A stretch of 64,000 nt of DNA, taken from contig JBAKBP010001620.1 of NCBI GenBank assembly GCA_037953745.1, forward strand, positions 62,001-126,000, given 5' to 3'. Source of the stretch: Lithodes maja (Eukaryota; Arthropoda; Malacostraca; Decapoda; Lithodidae). The position numbers and the translations under genes were made by a program. Positions 1-11,202 of this stretch are shown here, in pieces; the first letter of the stretch is position 1; every line of letters starts with the position of its first letter. Below the pieces are notes generated by a model. It had not been told where the DNA came from, did no database searches, and saw only the letters and a program-made list of their open reading frames with translations.

Positions 1-1000
1 CATTTTCTTGTCTGTGTCCCTGTGTGTCTAGTGTTGTGTTGTGTGAGCGCCCTTGCCTAGTCCACTCAGCACTGCGCTAGCACGTCTTGCTTTTGTTTTA
101 GGGTCGCCACGAGAGAGTCAGATACTTGCGATCTGAGTCTCTCAAGAGAGCACCCTTTCAATTAGAGTAATTTGGCGCACAGACTTGGGAACGTCCCTAG
201 GCTAGAGCAGGTGGCTCAGCCCGGGTATCCGAAGCCTATATCCTTCCGGCTAGACCTCTGCCACCTGGCAGATTAACAGCTAGTGGTTTATTATATCTGT
301 ATGCTTGTTATTGTGCCACAGTTTACCGTTTTTGTGAGCATTGTGAGTCAGGGTGTGGCTTAGAGACTCTGTCCGAGCAGGCTTGCCTGACTAAGAGTGA
401 GAAGCACACCTGTATGTGGTTATGTTGCGAGTTGCTGCCTTTATTTAATTATACCTATGCCATTATACACTGTATGGCCTATCACTAGTATTTATTCCTG
501 CTTATGAGTTAAGAGTTCTCTAAATCCGTAACATACTTTCTTTGCTAAGCATCAGATCCTACAGTAGCCGCATGCAGTTTAGAAACCTGCATCTTGTCTA
601 CCAGTACGATGTTTTGAGGACTGTTTGCTTTCACCTTCTTTCACGCAGGGGTGATTAGTTGTATTAATTAACGTAACGTTAAATGTACTTTCTTCTAGTT
701 TGTTATTAAATTGTTTCTGCAATTTAATTCCGTTATCTATCTTTTCCTTGAAGCTTTAAGTCAACTTAATTGTGTGATCTTTTATATAGCCTGCTTGACT
801 ATCAGCAGTCTATAGTGCGTGCACCCTGTAACCGAGTCATAGGATACCTCGTTGTCCAGGCAGGACTCTTGACGGTTTAGGGTGGTTTGTTGCCTGGGTT
901 TATAGATAAGGGTTGGATCTAGCGTTTTCCGTTGTTGCTTGTTGCCGCATACCTAGTCCAATAGAAAGAGCCCAGTGTTTATATATCCCAGGACGTAACA
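1..1000 (+). repeat. 5' LTR of element A (left part outside the window)
   Basis: It matches the 3' LTR copy at 19640-20639 base for base apart from about seven substitutions. It ends in GTAACA, two bases before the primer-binding site. The full LTR length, from the split 3' copy, is about 1886 bp, so roughly 886 bp lie left of the window. Short open frames in it are not conserved in the other families and are not genes. Confidence 0.9.
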
Positions 1001-1002
1001 AA

Positions 1003-1010
1003 TGGCGACC
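1003..1010 (+). other. Primer-binding site of element A, followed by the untranslated leader
   Basis: TGGCGACC lies just after the LTR end and is complementary to a tRNA 3' end ending in GGTCG-CCA. The same eight bases follow the LTRs of B and C, while the downstream bases differ. An arginine tRNA is a possible primer, from memory. The leader runs to the gag ATG at 1215 and holds no gene. Confidence 0.7.
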
Positions 1011-1214
1011 TTACATAGGATTTACTGAACAGAGGAATATAGTGGTCATTTGTTTTGAGATTCCTTATGATTAGAGGAATACAGTGGACATAGAGTTTTT
1101 TTTTGGAGCAACCAATATAACACATTAAAGACTTTAAATAATATTAGTATATACATACTTGCATAGGAAATAAGGCACATTCTATAACCGTGATAATTAC
1201 TGCAGTACACAAAC

Positions 1215-4091
1215 ATGTCTAATACATCGGAACACAGTGATGGGTCAGGTCACGATACGGGCTCAGAGGGAGAAAGACCTGTGGAGTGTCTAGTCGATAG
1301 CGAGGAGGGTGCTAGAAGATTTTTAGAGGTGCCCCTTACCGCTGCCAGGGTGTTGAAGCTGAATAAGTATGGCTTAAAGTGTGTGGCAGGTCTTCAGGGT
1401 CACCAGGGTTAAGTGGCATGATGAAAGATCAGCTGAGGACTTTGATATTGGGTTTAGAAGGGAGAGACCGGGGTGGAGAGGCGACTGGGGGCCCCGGTCC
1501 CCAGCCCCCCCTCCACTCTGCCCCCATATCAAACATCAGGGTGCCTGAATTTAGTACATACCCCTAAGTTGATGGTCAATGGCAGCGTGGAATTCAATCA
1601 CAGGGACCCTCTCCATTAAATGAACCTTCCCCTCCTCAAGGGTTGACTCCAGATTTGTTGTTTCGGCTTGAGATGGCCAAGGTTGAGGTTGCTAGAGCTC
1701 AGGTTGAGGCTACCGAAAGACAGGCTAGAGCTCAGGTTGAGGCTGCCGAGAGACAGGCTAGTGTGCAGGCTGAGGTTGCTAGAGCTCAGGCTGAGGCCGC
1801 AGAGAGAACAGCTATACGAGAGGCTGAATTGCAGGCAGAGTCTACTAGGTAATCGGGCTGACAGGGAGCTGGAGAGATCTCGAGTTGAGGTAACAGGGCG
1901 AAATATTGGGGGAGGTAACAGACATCGGGACCAATCATTGTCGCACCTGCTAAAACTAGTTCCTGTGTTCGATGAATCATGTGTGAATGAGTTTTTTATG
2001 CGATTTGAGAAGAAGTGTCAGGAACACCAGTGGCCTCAGGAAAAGTGGGCAGCATTAGTTTCATCAAGACTCCTAGGAAAGGGGCTAAAAGCGTACGATG
2101 CACTACCTTTAGAGTCCTGTGTAGTTTATGATGAGCTAAAGAAGGCTGTGCTACGGGCCTATGAGTTACAACCAGAAACGTACCGCTTGAAGTTTCGGGG
2201 TGTTACTAAGGGCAAGGATAGTACCTTCCTAGAACACGCCCGGGACTTGTCTCATGCACTACGACATTGGCTGCGTTCTGAGAGGGCAGCTACTTTTGAG
2301 GAGTTGAGTGAGCTGGTTCTCATGGAGCAGTTCTTTAACCCGGGAACTGCGGGGAGACTCTTAAGAGTCAGAGAAGAAAAAAATTAACTTTTGACATCGA
2401 AAAAAAAAATATATATTTTATTTATTTTTTGGCCCCTGGGCCATGCAAAATCTCAGTCCTCTACCTCCCCTCCTTCCACACTTTCCTCCTCTCCTTCAGT
2501 TATCACCTATTTTCCCTGTTATTCCCTTATTCTGAGGTATATTTTCGTGCTAACATTAGAAATCCGGTTGCAGGGTGTGGTCATCACTGATAGCAAGCGA
2601 ATGCAAGAGAGAGAGAGAGAGTATCAATCGACTGTGTCTCAGTGGCCTTGGGGGAAATTGGCGGGAAAGCAGCTTGCCTCACCCATACATTATACAACTC
2701 GCGGGCTATATCTCCGATTTTGACCATCCAAACGCTGTTTTCACTCGTTTTATTGTTGTTTCAGCTTAATACCTATATAATCAACCCATAATAGGCGCAT
2801 ATGGATAAGTATTAATGCTATTAATGGTACAATGAATATTTTAGTGACGGAAACACCTCAAATACATGCGCACAGGGAGAGGTGTCTAATTACCACCATG
2901 CGCACTTCAGAGGTTAAGTGCACAGGCGGGGACTTAACATTAAATATAAAGGAAAAAAATCCTAGAACTCTCCAGGAGGCAGCAGAAATGGCTGACCGCC
3001 GACTGTCATTAATTCGAGGGTGCGAAGCAGCAGCTAGGAGTGAGTCGGGTGCAAAGGATCGTACCCCTCCCCCTCCCAAGAATTTTGATACACATAAATA
3101 CACAAAACCATCTAGCACTGACAATAAATCTGAACATAAACCAAATACCGTCCCGTATAAGAAGTCTAATGGTACCTCCCACTCCCAAGGGAAACAAAAG
3201 AGTAAAGAGTGCTTTGCATGTCACAAGGAGGGTCACTTTGCAAATGCTTGTCCGAACAAGCCACCAAACAAGGTTGTGTCATTGGCCCGCAGCATAGGGG
3301 TGTCGCCTATATCTTCTGAGTTTGCCAAGGGTAGTTCGTCAGAGGTTGGGACACAGCCTGTGTTCAAGAGTCCGGAAGGCTCGAACCCTGTCCGCGACGT
3401 CTTTGGGGGTCATAGAGGGCATGGTTTTGTGAGGTGGGCTGGCGAAAGGCGAGGAGTTAAGCTATTGCGTGATACTGGGGCTTCTCAGACCTTGTTAAAG
3501 AACTTTACTGGTAGGCCGATTAACGCTGCTCGGGTGGTGGTAGTTCAGGGGATCAATGCTACGAAGTCCTACCCGCTGGTGCGGATGGAGCTGGAGGTGG
3601 ATGGTGTGGCGAAGGAGCTGGATGTCGGAATTGTAGAGAACTTGCCTGTTGGGGGCGTCGACCTTCTCCTCGGCAACGACTTTGCGGTGCCTGCTTCTAA
3701 GGTTTCACCCTTGGTCATTGCCGAGAAGGTGGCCGACGTTAGTAGGGAGGAACAGGAGTGGGTTGAGAAGTGTAGCGTACAAACCATGGCGTGTGTTGTG
3801 ACGCGTTCTCAGACATCCGGAGCCTTGCAGCCACCACCTCAGTCTATCAAACCGCGGAGGAAAGGTCACAAGAAAACGGGAAGTGTTGGTCAATTGGAGA
3901 GTTTTGAGCCGGCAGTGTTTCTTGGTGACTCATTATTGGCACCTATGTTAGAGTCTGGAGAGGCCCCGGGGCCTGTCACCGCTAGTGCAGGTGCAGGGCA
4001 GGAAGAGACTCTGCGACAGCATCGTTATGCGCAGCGTGAGGAAAGGATGGCTCAGCGGACATTGGAGGTGGAAATAAATTATTTAAGATGA
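1215..4091 (+). pseudogene. gag: Element A gag-protease, disrupted
   Basis: Structural polyprotein of the particle plus aspartic protease. The ATG at 1215 matches the gag start of elements B and C. The frame breaks near 1400 and again before 1668. A segment at about 1670-1800 consists of three or four roughly 33-bp repeats coding a heptad-like A/E/R/Q-rich coiled coil. The capsid region at 1930-2335 is SCAN-like. At 2338 the frame is interrupted by a 575-bp TTAA-flanked insertion, and it resumes at 2918. Then come a CCHC zinc knuckle (codons from 3210 to 3251: C-X2-C-X4-H-X4-C) and a retroviral-type protease motif DTGASQTL at 3471. The C-terminus runs out of frame just before pol, compared with C, where gag and pol are one frame. 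Non-functional as it stands. Confidence 0.88.
2339..2913. mobile_element. 575-bp TTAA-flanked MITE-like insertion in gag of A
   Basis: Direct copies of TTAA flank it (2335-2338 and 2914-2917). Elements B and C have uninterrupted gag coding sequence at the equivalent place, so the site is an insertion. Its ends, read inward, begin CCCGGGAACTGCG and CCTCTGAAGTGCG and agree at 9 of 13 positions, a weak terminal inverted repeat. TTAA duplication with CC-starting termini fits a non-autonomous piggyBac-like element. There is no transposase frame. The interior has an A-rich stretch and a short GA run. Confidence 0.65.
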
Positions 4092-6916
4092 ACTTGGATA
4101 ATCTCGCACCTGCTGATATATGTTCCTTGCAGCTGGAAGATCCTGAAGTCAGGGCGTGTGGTAATGGTGCTATCGAACTGGAGAGTGATGGGGATGCGCA
4201 GCCTGGTGATTTTTTCTTGTCCGAGGGGATCTTGTATCGGAGACATCAGGATCCCAAGAAAAAGTGGGATGGCGGGTCAGGATTAGTGGACCAGTTAGTA
4301 GTACCGAGGGTGTGCCGTGAGAGCTTATTGAGATTAGCTCATGATGTGCCTTTGGCAGGGCACCTGGGGGCACGTAAGACGGAGGCAGCTCTGAGCAAGC
4401 TTTTCTGGTGGCCTGGGTTAAAGGCGAGTGTCGTGTCATGGGTGTCACAGTGTCACACTTGTCAAGTTGTTGGGAAACCCAATCAGGTCATCCCGAGAGC
4501 CCCGTTACAACCCCTCCCTGTCATTGGGCCGCCCTTCAGCAAAGTAGTTATCGATATGGTTGGCCCATTGCCCCCCACTAGTGCCGGCAATAAATGTGTA
4601 CTAACTGTAATGGATGTAGCAACACGGTATCCAGATGCTTACCCCATGCGCAACGGATTGGCTAAGACTGTTGTCAAAAACCTACTTGTCTATTTCTCTC
4701 GTTATGGCTACCCTCAGGAGATCCAGTCTGATCAGGGATCCAATTTTACTTCTGCTCTGTTTAAGCAGACCATGCAGCAACATGGGATAGTGTCTGTGGT
4801 GTCATATGCCTACCATCCCGAGAGTCAGGGAGTTTTGGAAAGGTGGCATTCGACTCTCAAGAGTATGTTGCGGTGTTATTGCATGGAGAATGGGAAGGAC
4901 TGGGATCTAGGTCTCCCATACATTTTATTTGCTGCGAGAGAAGTACCTGGGGAGAGCTTGGGATTTAGACTGAACGAGTTGGTTTTTGGACACAGGGTCA
5001 GGGGGCCCCTCCACATAGTCAAGGAGATCTGGGAGGGAGTCACAAAGCCATGCTCGCTTCTAAAGTATGTAGTTGAAAGCCGTGAGAGAATGCTAAAGAG
5101 CTTGGAGGTAGCAGGTCGGAACCTTAAGAGTTCACAAGCTCAGATGAAGGACAGATACGACCAGAAGGTGAAGCTGAGGGAGTTTGAAGTAGATCAGGAG
5201 GTACTGATACTACTGCCTCTGGTGGGACACCCCTTGTCTGCCAAGTATTCTGGTCTTTATCGGGTTGTAAGGAAGGTTTCTGATCTCGACTATTTAGTAG
5301 CTACTCCTGATCGTAAGAAAAAGAACCAACTTTGCCATGTAAATCTGATGAAAGAATATGTGAGGCGCCCCTCCGAGCCTCTCACTGTCCCGGTGTTGAT
5401 CTGCAGCGATCGTGGTGGAGAAGGAGGAAGGGACAGTCAAGCTGCGGGGGAGGATAATTGGGATTGTCATGTTTCCGCGGATCAGTGGGCGGGGAATTCT
5501 AGACAAGTGGCTCACGAGTTGATATTGCACCTGCCTGAGCAACAGCGTGTAGCTGTGCAGCGCTTGTTTGATTCAAACCCAGCTGTTTTCGCGGAGCATC
5601 CTGGCCTCACTACTCAAGCGGTGCACGATGTCGATGTTGGGGACCACCCGCCCTTTAAATCAGTGCCATACCGTGTTCCCCCTATTAAATTAACAGCACT
5701 TAGGGAAGAGCTGGATTATATGCTGAAACGTGGGCTGATTTCTGAGTGTGCAGTAAGGTGGACTTCCCCCGTCACACTGCAGCCCAAACCAGATGGCAAG
5801 GTGCGGTTTTGTATAGATTTCCGCAGGTTGAATGGTTTAACCCCCACAAATGCCTACCCTCTCCCTCGCGTGGACGACAGTGTGGATAAGATAGGAAAAG
5901 CCAAGTTCCTCACTAAGATAGACCTTGTTAAGGGTTATTGGCAAGTGCCCTTGTCTGAGCGAGCGCGAGTGGTGTGTGGGTTTGTGGTGGACGGTGCCAC
6001 ATATCGTTGCCATGTTATGCCATACGGGCTGAAAAATGCCCCTGCAACGTTTCAGAAATTAATGAATGACATTGTAGCCGACATTCCCAACTGTACGGTG
6101 TACCTAGATGATGTCATAATATATGACGATGATTTTAACAGTCACTGTGCTCACATCGGACAGCTTTTTAATAAACTGAATGAAGCAGGTTTGGTGGTAA
6201 ACCTGGGTAAGTGCGATTTTGTCAAAGCCACAGTTTTGTACCTGGGGTTCGAGGTGGGGATGGGTCAGGTGTGCCCTCCACAGACAAAGATCAAAGCCAT
6301 CGATCAGTTTCCCCAGCCTACGACTAAGAAACAAATCATGCGGTTTCTAGGTATGATAGGCTATTATCGACGCTTCATCAAAGGCTATTCGACTGTACTT
6401 GCACCTTTAACTGACTTATTAGCTAAGGACAAGAAGTTCCGGTGGTCTCCTGAGTGTGCAGAGGCGTTTTCCTTGGTGAAACACCTGTTATGTACCCACC
6501 CCCTACTCAGGGCCCCGGACTTCAGCAGACCTTTTCAGCTGGCGACTGATGCCAGTGGCATAGGGGCTGGGGCTGTCTTGTTACAGACAGATGATGAAGG
6601 TATCGAACATCCAGTGAGTTTTTACAGTACAAAATTCAATAGTGCACAAAGGAATTACTCTGTAATTGAAAAAGAACTCCTGGCGATAGTGCTGGCGCTC
6701 AGGCACTTCGATGTATATGTTCCTGCTTTCGGACCAGTCGTAGTGGTTTATACCGATCATCACCCTCTGAAATTCTTGAATCAGTTTCATAACCGGAATA
6801 TGAGGCTGACCAGGTGGTCACTCATGCTTCAGGAGTATAATCTGGACATACGCCATATTGCCGGTTCTGATAAAGTGATAGCGGATTGTCTCTCAAGGGT
6901 GGATGATGTTGGTTAG
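4088..6916 (+). CDS. pol: Element A pol: integrase, reverse transcriptase, RNase H
   Basis: An uninterrupted 942-codon polyprotein that copies the element RNA into DNA and integrates it. Domain order is unusual for Ty3/gypsy: integrase zinc-binding H85, H92, C122, C125; integrase core D156, D215, E251 (a DD35E spacing); a C-terminal integrase module to about residue 430; then reverse transcriptase with YLDD at 672-675; then RNase H with the first catalytic Asp near 821 and the TDHHPLKFL segment. The first ATG overlaps the gag stop as ATGA. In C the two are fused in one frame, and B lines up with a single frame too, so I read the overlap as a one-base deletion in A. All catalytic residues I checked are present. 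Confidence 0.92.
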   Translation: MNLDNLAPADICSLQLEDPEVRACGNGAIELESDGDAQPGDFFLSEGILYRRHQDPKKKWDGGSGLVDQLVVPRVCRESLLRLAHDVPLAGHLGARKTEAALSKLFWWPGLKASVVSWVSQCHTCQVVGKPNQVIPRAPLQPLPVIGPPFSKVVIDMVGPLPPTSAGNKCVLTVMDVATRYPDAYPMRNGLAKTVVKNLLVYFSRYGYPQEIQSDQGSNFTSALFKQTMQQHGIVSVVSYAYHPESQGVLERWHSTLKSMLRCYCMENGKDWDLGLPYILFAAREVPGESLGFRLNELVFGHRVRGPLHIVKEIWEGVTKPCSLLKYVVESRERMLKSLEVAGRNLKSSQAQMKDRYDQKVKLREFEVDQEVLILLPLVGHPLSAKYSGLYRVVRKVSDLDYLVATPDRKKKNQLCHVNLMKEYVRRPSEPLTVPVLICSDRGGEGGRDSQAAGEDNWDCHVSADQWAGNSRQVAHELILHLPEQQRVAVQRLFDSNPAVFAEHPGLTTQAVHDVDVGDHPPFKSVPYRVPPIKLTALREELDYMLKRGLISECAVRWTSPVTLQPKPDGKVRFCIDFRRLNGLTPTNAYPLPRVDDSVDKIGKAKFLTKIDLVKGYWQVPLSERARVVCGFVVDGATYRCHVMPYGLKNAPATFQKLMNDIVADIPNCTVYLDDVIIYDDDFNSHCAHIGQLFNKLNEAGLVVNLGKCDFVKATVLYLGFEVGMGQVCPPQTKIKAIDQFPQPTTKKQIMRFLGMIGYYRRFIKGYSTVLAPLTDLLAKDKKFRWSPECAEAFSLVKHLLCTHPLLRAPDFSRPFQLATDASGIGAGAVLLQTDDEGIEHPVSFYSTKFNSAQRNYSVIEKELLAIVLALRHFDVYVPAFGPVVVVYTDHHPLKFLNQFHNRNMRLTRWSLMLQEYNLDIRHIAGSDKVIADCLSRVDDVG

Positions 6917-7229
6917 ACTGCCACAGGATTGAGGGTTGAGTGTGGAGGAAAATAGGCTGTCACTGTAGTTCAGCCGAAAAAAAAAGAAAAAAAAAGAAAA
7001 AACCTTATAAAAACTCTTTATTTTTATAACGTGTAGAATTTTGTACAAGATGTTGTAGCAGTATCTAAGTTGAATGTTTTCGCTTATTGTCGCTAAGTTA
7101 GTTGAACTTGCTCGGTGGAGCGCAACAGTCTTTATTTTTTTTATATATAGTGCCTTGTGTCACAACAGTGTGTGGTACTATGAGAAGCTTTCTGTTAGAT
7201 ATGAAGAACTTAGTCAAGGGTCTTATATC
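6917..7229 (+). other. 3' untranslated region of element A
   Basis: Non-coding tail between the pol stop and the polypurine tract. It contains long A runs around 6977-7001 and an AAACTCTTT motif that also occurs in the same position in B and C. No ORF of interest. Confidence 0.7.
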
Positions 7230-7239
7230 TTGGGGGAGG
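7230..7239 (+). other. Polypurine tract of element A
   Basis: TTGGGGGAGG directly precedes the TGTGATGC start of the 3' LTR. It is the expected plus-strand primer. Element B has the equivalent TTGGGGGGGG. Confidence 0.75.
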
Positions 7240-8019
7240 TGTGATGCTCCTGCATAGTAGCCACGTGCGGGCATGCGCGCGCGTCGGCTGCCCAGCCGTT
7301 TAGAAACCGGCTGGCGGCAGCCGGCCGGCCGGCTTTTCCTTAGTATATATCCTACGATAATGTAACTAATGTCTGGGATATTCTTATGTTGTTTCACAGC
7401 TTGAAGCTGCCCTTATTCTTAACCAACGCATCTTAGTATATTTTATTCTCGATAGTTGATTGTTTCATTATAATATATAAGATGTAAGTCTAGTGAGAGT
7501 GGGAGGAGACGAGCGGGAGAGAGAGACCGGCTGGGGGACGTTGCTTCGCGCGGAGAGTCTAGCTTGGGACGAGCCTGATGTTGCCAATTTGATCGCAACG
7601 TTAGGCTTAGTTTCGACTCACGCAAGGGGTAGAGGATTTTGACCCGGCAACTGTGTTGGGTGTTGCCAAGCATGGGATGTATTTCGCATGCCTAGGGTGG
7701 GGTCCAGACAGATTCAAGACTCAGAGCTCACCTCACTGTCGTACCCTTCGGACCCCCTTGATATCTATCCCTCTCAACCCCACTTAGAAACTTTCTCTCT
7801 TACTTTGTATACCTTCTTTCCACTACTTCACCAATCTATTTAATTATCCCATCCCCTTGATAGACCTTATATCTATTATTGTATTAACGACGAGCTCTCA
7901 GATAACTAGATAGGATTTTGGGCCTTATGCAGAGATTTAATTGTTAATGAGACCTAGGACGCTTTTTTGTTGTCTCATATTTGGTGGTTTCATGCTTGCT
8001 AGTGTGTTCTTGTGTCAGG
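7240..8019 (+). repeat. 3' LTR of element A, first part
   Basis: It starts TGTGATGC right after the polypurine tract, similar to the TGTGACGC starts of the B and C LTRs. A segment around 7885-7910 aligns with the same region of the B LTR (the AGCTCTCAGATA block). It is interrupted after 8019 by the 5' LTR of element C. The continuation is at 19530-20639. The matching part of the 5' LTR lies outside the window. Confidence 0.8.
8016..8019 (+). repeat. Target-site duplication CAGG of element C (left copy)
   Basis: CAGG precedes the TG start of C at 8020 and recurs at 19530-19533, where sequence of the A LTR resumes. The 4-bp length matches the CAGC duplication around element B. Confidence 0.65.
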
Positions 8020-9828
8020 TGTGACGCACCCAGTGCTTTGCAACGCAACCTGATTGTACTCCTTGGTACTCGACTGTACCGCCCGTGATCTGGCTACCGT
8101 CAGCCGCAATGTATATTGAGTGTGACAACTTATAACTATGTTCTTTGTATCTCTGCAAAGGTCTCGTCATGTGCTAACCAGTGGTGGGTTTTGTTTTAAG
8201 CCATGTCGAGACCTTCCATTTAATATGTAGTATCAATAGAGAAGTTGATAGATAAGACAATGGGAGTTCAGAGAGAGAGAGTGAGTTAGGCTTCAGAGCA
8301 AGAGGGTAGCAACGCGCCACGCTGCCGGCCGGGTGGGTTGCCAGACGTATGGACTGGTTGGCAGCCCTGCGCTTATAGCTAGGCTCGACAGGGTTGGTAG
8401 TCCATTGTTGCCTGCCTACGCTGCCTGGGCTGGGCCCATGTTGTCGTACAGCACACTGCCTGGAGGCTGGCTGCGTGTTCCATGATCAGGTTGCCTAGAA
8501 CCTTTGAGATTCTAACATCCCTTGCCCTCTCTCCCAACTTCTCACTGTTGCACTCTTTCTCTCTGACGACATTACTCTCATTTCATTCTTCTCTCTATTT
8601 AAATGCATAACCTTCCCTTGAGGTCCTAAAGGAGTTTCAGCACTCACCTCTCGTATTACTCTTAGGACAAGCATATATTTACATGTATTAGATTTAAGGG
8701 GTTAATGTGAACAGCGATCTTCTTGATGAGTATAGTTGGTGAACGTTCTACATGTTCACGAATTATATGCCCCGCTCATCATCCCATTTGTGACTAGACT
8801 GGTGCCATGTGTAAGAGCCCGACCATGCCCAGGAGTTGTCTGTAGAGGGACGAGGACTTAGCCTTGATTTGCATACCGAGCCAGGAGCGAGTGTAGTACC
8901 CGAGACTACAGCTCACTCGTAGTGCCGGTATAGTAGAGTAACGTAATTTATCTGTCCTTGTGTTCTCTGCAGTCTTCTCCTGGGTTCTCGCTTTCGGTGC
9001 TGGGACTGGTTGTTCCTGTGACTTGGCCTGCTAGCTAGAACACATGGGGATGATGAGTGGGATATGTTTTTATTTTACTATGCATTGCAGCTCTCTTTAA
9101 GTATATGTATGTAACACTTTACAATACACATTACTCACACACAAGACAACACTATTAATACTTTCATGTATCAATTAACTGCACTGTCGTTTTGCTGCTG
9201 TGTCCGGAGTTCTGTTGCGTAGGGCGCATACGGACTCGGAGGGGAGACAGAGTGAGAGAAGCGAAGTAGCCTATGCGGTAGTAGGCTACCAGCGCAGTAC
9301 TGTTGCCTGCAACCTTTTAGTTATTCCAAGTATAGATTCATTATTATAATAAGTGACTACTATTTATGTTCCTCCCATGTGTATTATTAGGTATCTACTG
9401 GATCATGAACATCTTGTATGCTACATGCTAGTGCATGTTAGTAGGGGACAGTTATTGTAGTGCACACGCTTTCAAGTAGGCGTGTACATTTGTCATTTAG
9501 CATTTCACTGTCATACCTTTAGCCTGCTTCTATTCTACATTATTAGAGGCTTAATATTAACGTAGTTTCTTGAGTATTGCATTTCTTTAGTAATAACGTA
9601 ACCTATAAATGTCTGAGGGAGTTTAGCCTCATAGCCTACCCCTGTTGTACACTTTCGCCGAGTTAAGGTACCTCGTTACCGTAGACGATAACTCTGTAGG
9701 GCGTTGGTGCTTTTGTTGTCTGGAGCATATAGTATTTGGGACTGGAATCGAGCGTGTCGTTGTCACTTAAGCCATTTCTGTCCTACGATCAAGAATCCCG
9801 AATATGTATTGCCGATCCAGCCGTAACA
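8020..9828 (+). repeat. 5' LTR of element C (1809 bp)
   Basis: It begins TGTGACGC and ends GTAACA, the same termini as the B LTR, and is followed by the shared primer-binding site. Its interior is diverged from A and B, with only patches aligning. No second copy is in the window, so the LTR cannot be used to date the insertion. No gene within. Confidence 0.75.
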
Positions 9829-9831
9829 AAA

Positions 9832-9839
9832 TGGCGACC
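9832..9839 (+). other. Primer-binding site of element C
   Basis: TGGCGACC three bases after the LTR end, the same octamer as in A and B. The stretch from here to the gag ATG at 10096 is leader with a run of nine T. Confidence 0.7.
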
Positions 9840-10095
9840 TTGCACAAGATTCAGTAGTATCCTATCACATGTTTTTTGGAGAACTATTCTATGCTACCTA
9901 GTAGAGCTGGCTAGAATTTTCTTGCATATTGGAGGAATTTTTATTGTGTCATTATTGTATTGGTGGACTTGCAGATTGTTTCGTTAGGTGTCTAGAGTAG
10001 AGTCATTCAAGCATCTTTAACATTTTGTGAGTCGAGACTGCAATTAGTAATAAGCACTTTTTTTTTTTATGAACAGCAATTGTATAACCAGCACT

Positions 10096-10992
10096 ATGTC
10101 TAATGACTCATCATTTACGGGGGAGGATAACACGGTACAGCCTAGTGACCAGCAAGTACAGCAGATATTTAGGGAGGGGAGTGTTATAAGTGGAGAGAGG
10201 GATGCCCGGGCATTTTTGCAGACACCTTTGACCGAGCAGCGCCTGCAGGCTATTGATTGTTACGGTCTTCACTGTTTAGCCACGGTTTTCGGGCGGGACT
10301 GTCCTGACAGTTGGCCCAAGAAGAATTTGGTGGCATGTTTGTTGGGTGATGGCGATGGGGCGGTGGGTGGAGTGGGGTCTTGGGGGGTTCCCTCCAAGCC
10401 TCCATTCCACTCTACCCCTGAGCTGGGCCCTCAGCCAGCGAGTCTTAGCACGATGCAGCAGGAGGGTTCTCAATGGCAAGCTGGCTTATCCGTAAACACG
10501 TCTCGGTGTGGATCCCCCATTTTGTGCTCTCCCCCCCCCAGGCCTGTCTCCTGAAATGTTATTTCAGCTAGAACTAGCTAAGCTTAAGTTGCAAGAGAGT
10601 CAACAGGCTAGTATAGAACGGATTAAGCTGCAGGAGACTCAGATACAACAAGCTAGTATAGAACGCATAGAGGTTGCTAGAATCCAAGCCAATCAGGATG
10701 CAACCCGGTACCAGGCTGAAATGGATGTCGAGAAGTCTAGAATAGAGACCACGGGGCGTCATCTCGGTGGTGGGCACCGGGTTACAGACTCACTTTCGCA
10801 TTTAATTAAGTTAGTACCCGCATTTGATGAGACAGCAGTGACTGAGTTTTTTGCTCGTTTCGAAAAGAAGTGTCGTGAGTATGACTGGCCGGAGGTTAAA
10901 TGGGCAGCATTAGTTTCATCACGTCTAGTGGGTAAGGGGTTGAAAGCCTACGATGCACTGTCACTGGACGAGAGTGTCGTGTATGAACTGGT
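10096..10992 (+). pseudogene. gag: Element C gag, N-terminal part, frameshifted and interrupted
   Basis: The ATG at 10096 is the one homologous to the A and B gag starts; an in-frame ATG at 10069 lies upstream. The frame shifts at a run of nine C at 10531-10539, after which the product continues in another frame. This is probably a one-base slip, in the DNA or in the assembly. Downstream lie a Q/I/E-rich coiled coil with short repeats and the start of the capsid (FFARFEKKC and KGLKAYDAL blocks). At 10992 LINE D interrupts it. The rest of gag resumes at 15175. Confidence 0.82.
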
Positions 10993-11202
10993 ACAAAGGA
11001 GTACAAAGGAAATCAAGCAACAACAGATCTAGTGACCCTTCTAGGCTGCTTGTCCTCCAAAACACTGAGGATCAAGTGTCCAAACAGTGGTTTAGAGTGG
11101 GTAAGGGAACATTGGAAAGGGAACTACTGCCCTGCCACTAATGTGGCAGGACTAGGAAGTTAGTAGGGGACATATGGGTTAGTAACTGAGGGGAGGATAA
11201 AG

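Noticed and set aside
4085..4091. ATGA stop-start overlap of gag and pol in A as a programmed translation signal
   Set aside because: C has gag and pol in one frame and B lines up the same way; A shows a one-base deletion just before this point, so a mutation is simpler.
7240..9828. A single 2.6-kb LTR of element C
   Set aside because: A second TGTGACGC start at 8020 preceded by CAGG, and A LTR similarity before it, divide the region into an A part and a C LTR.
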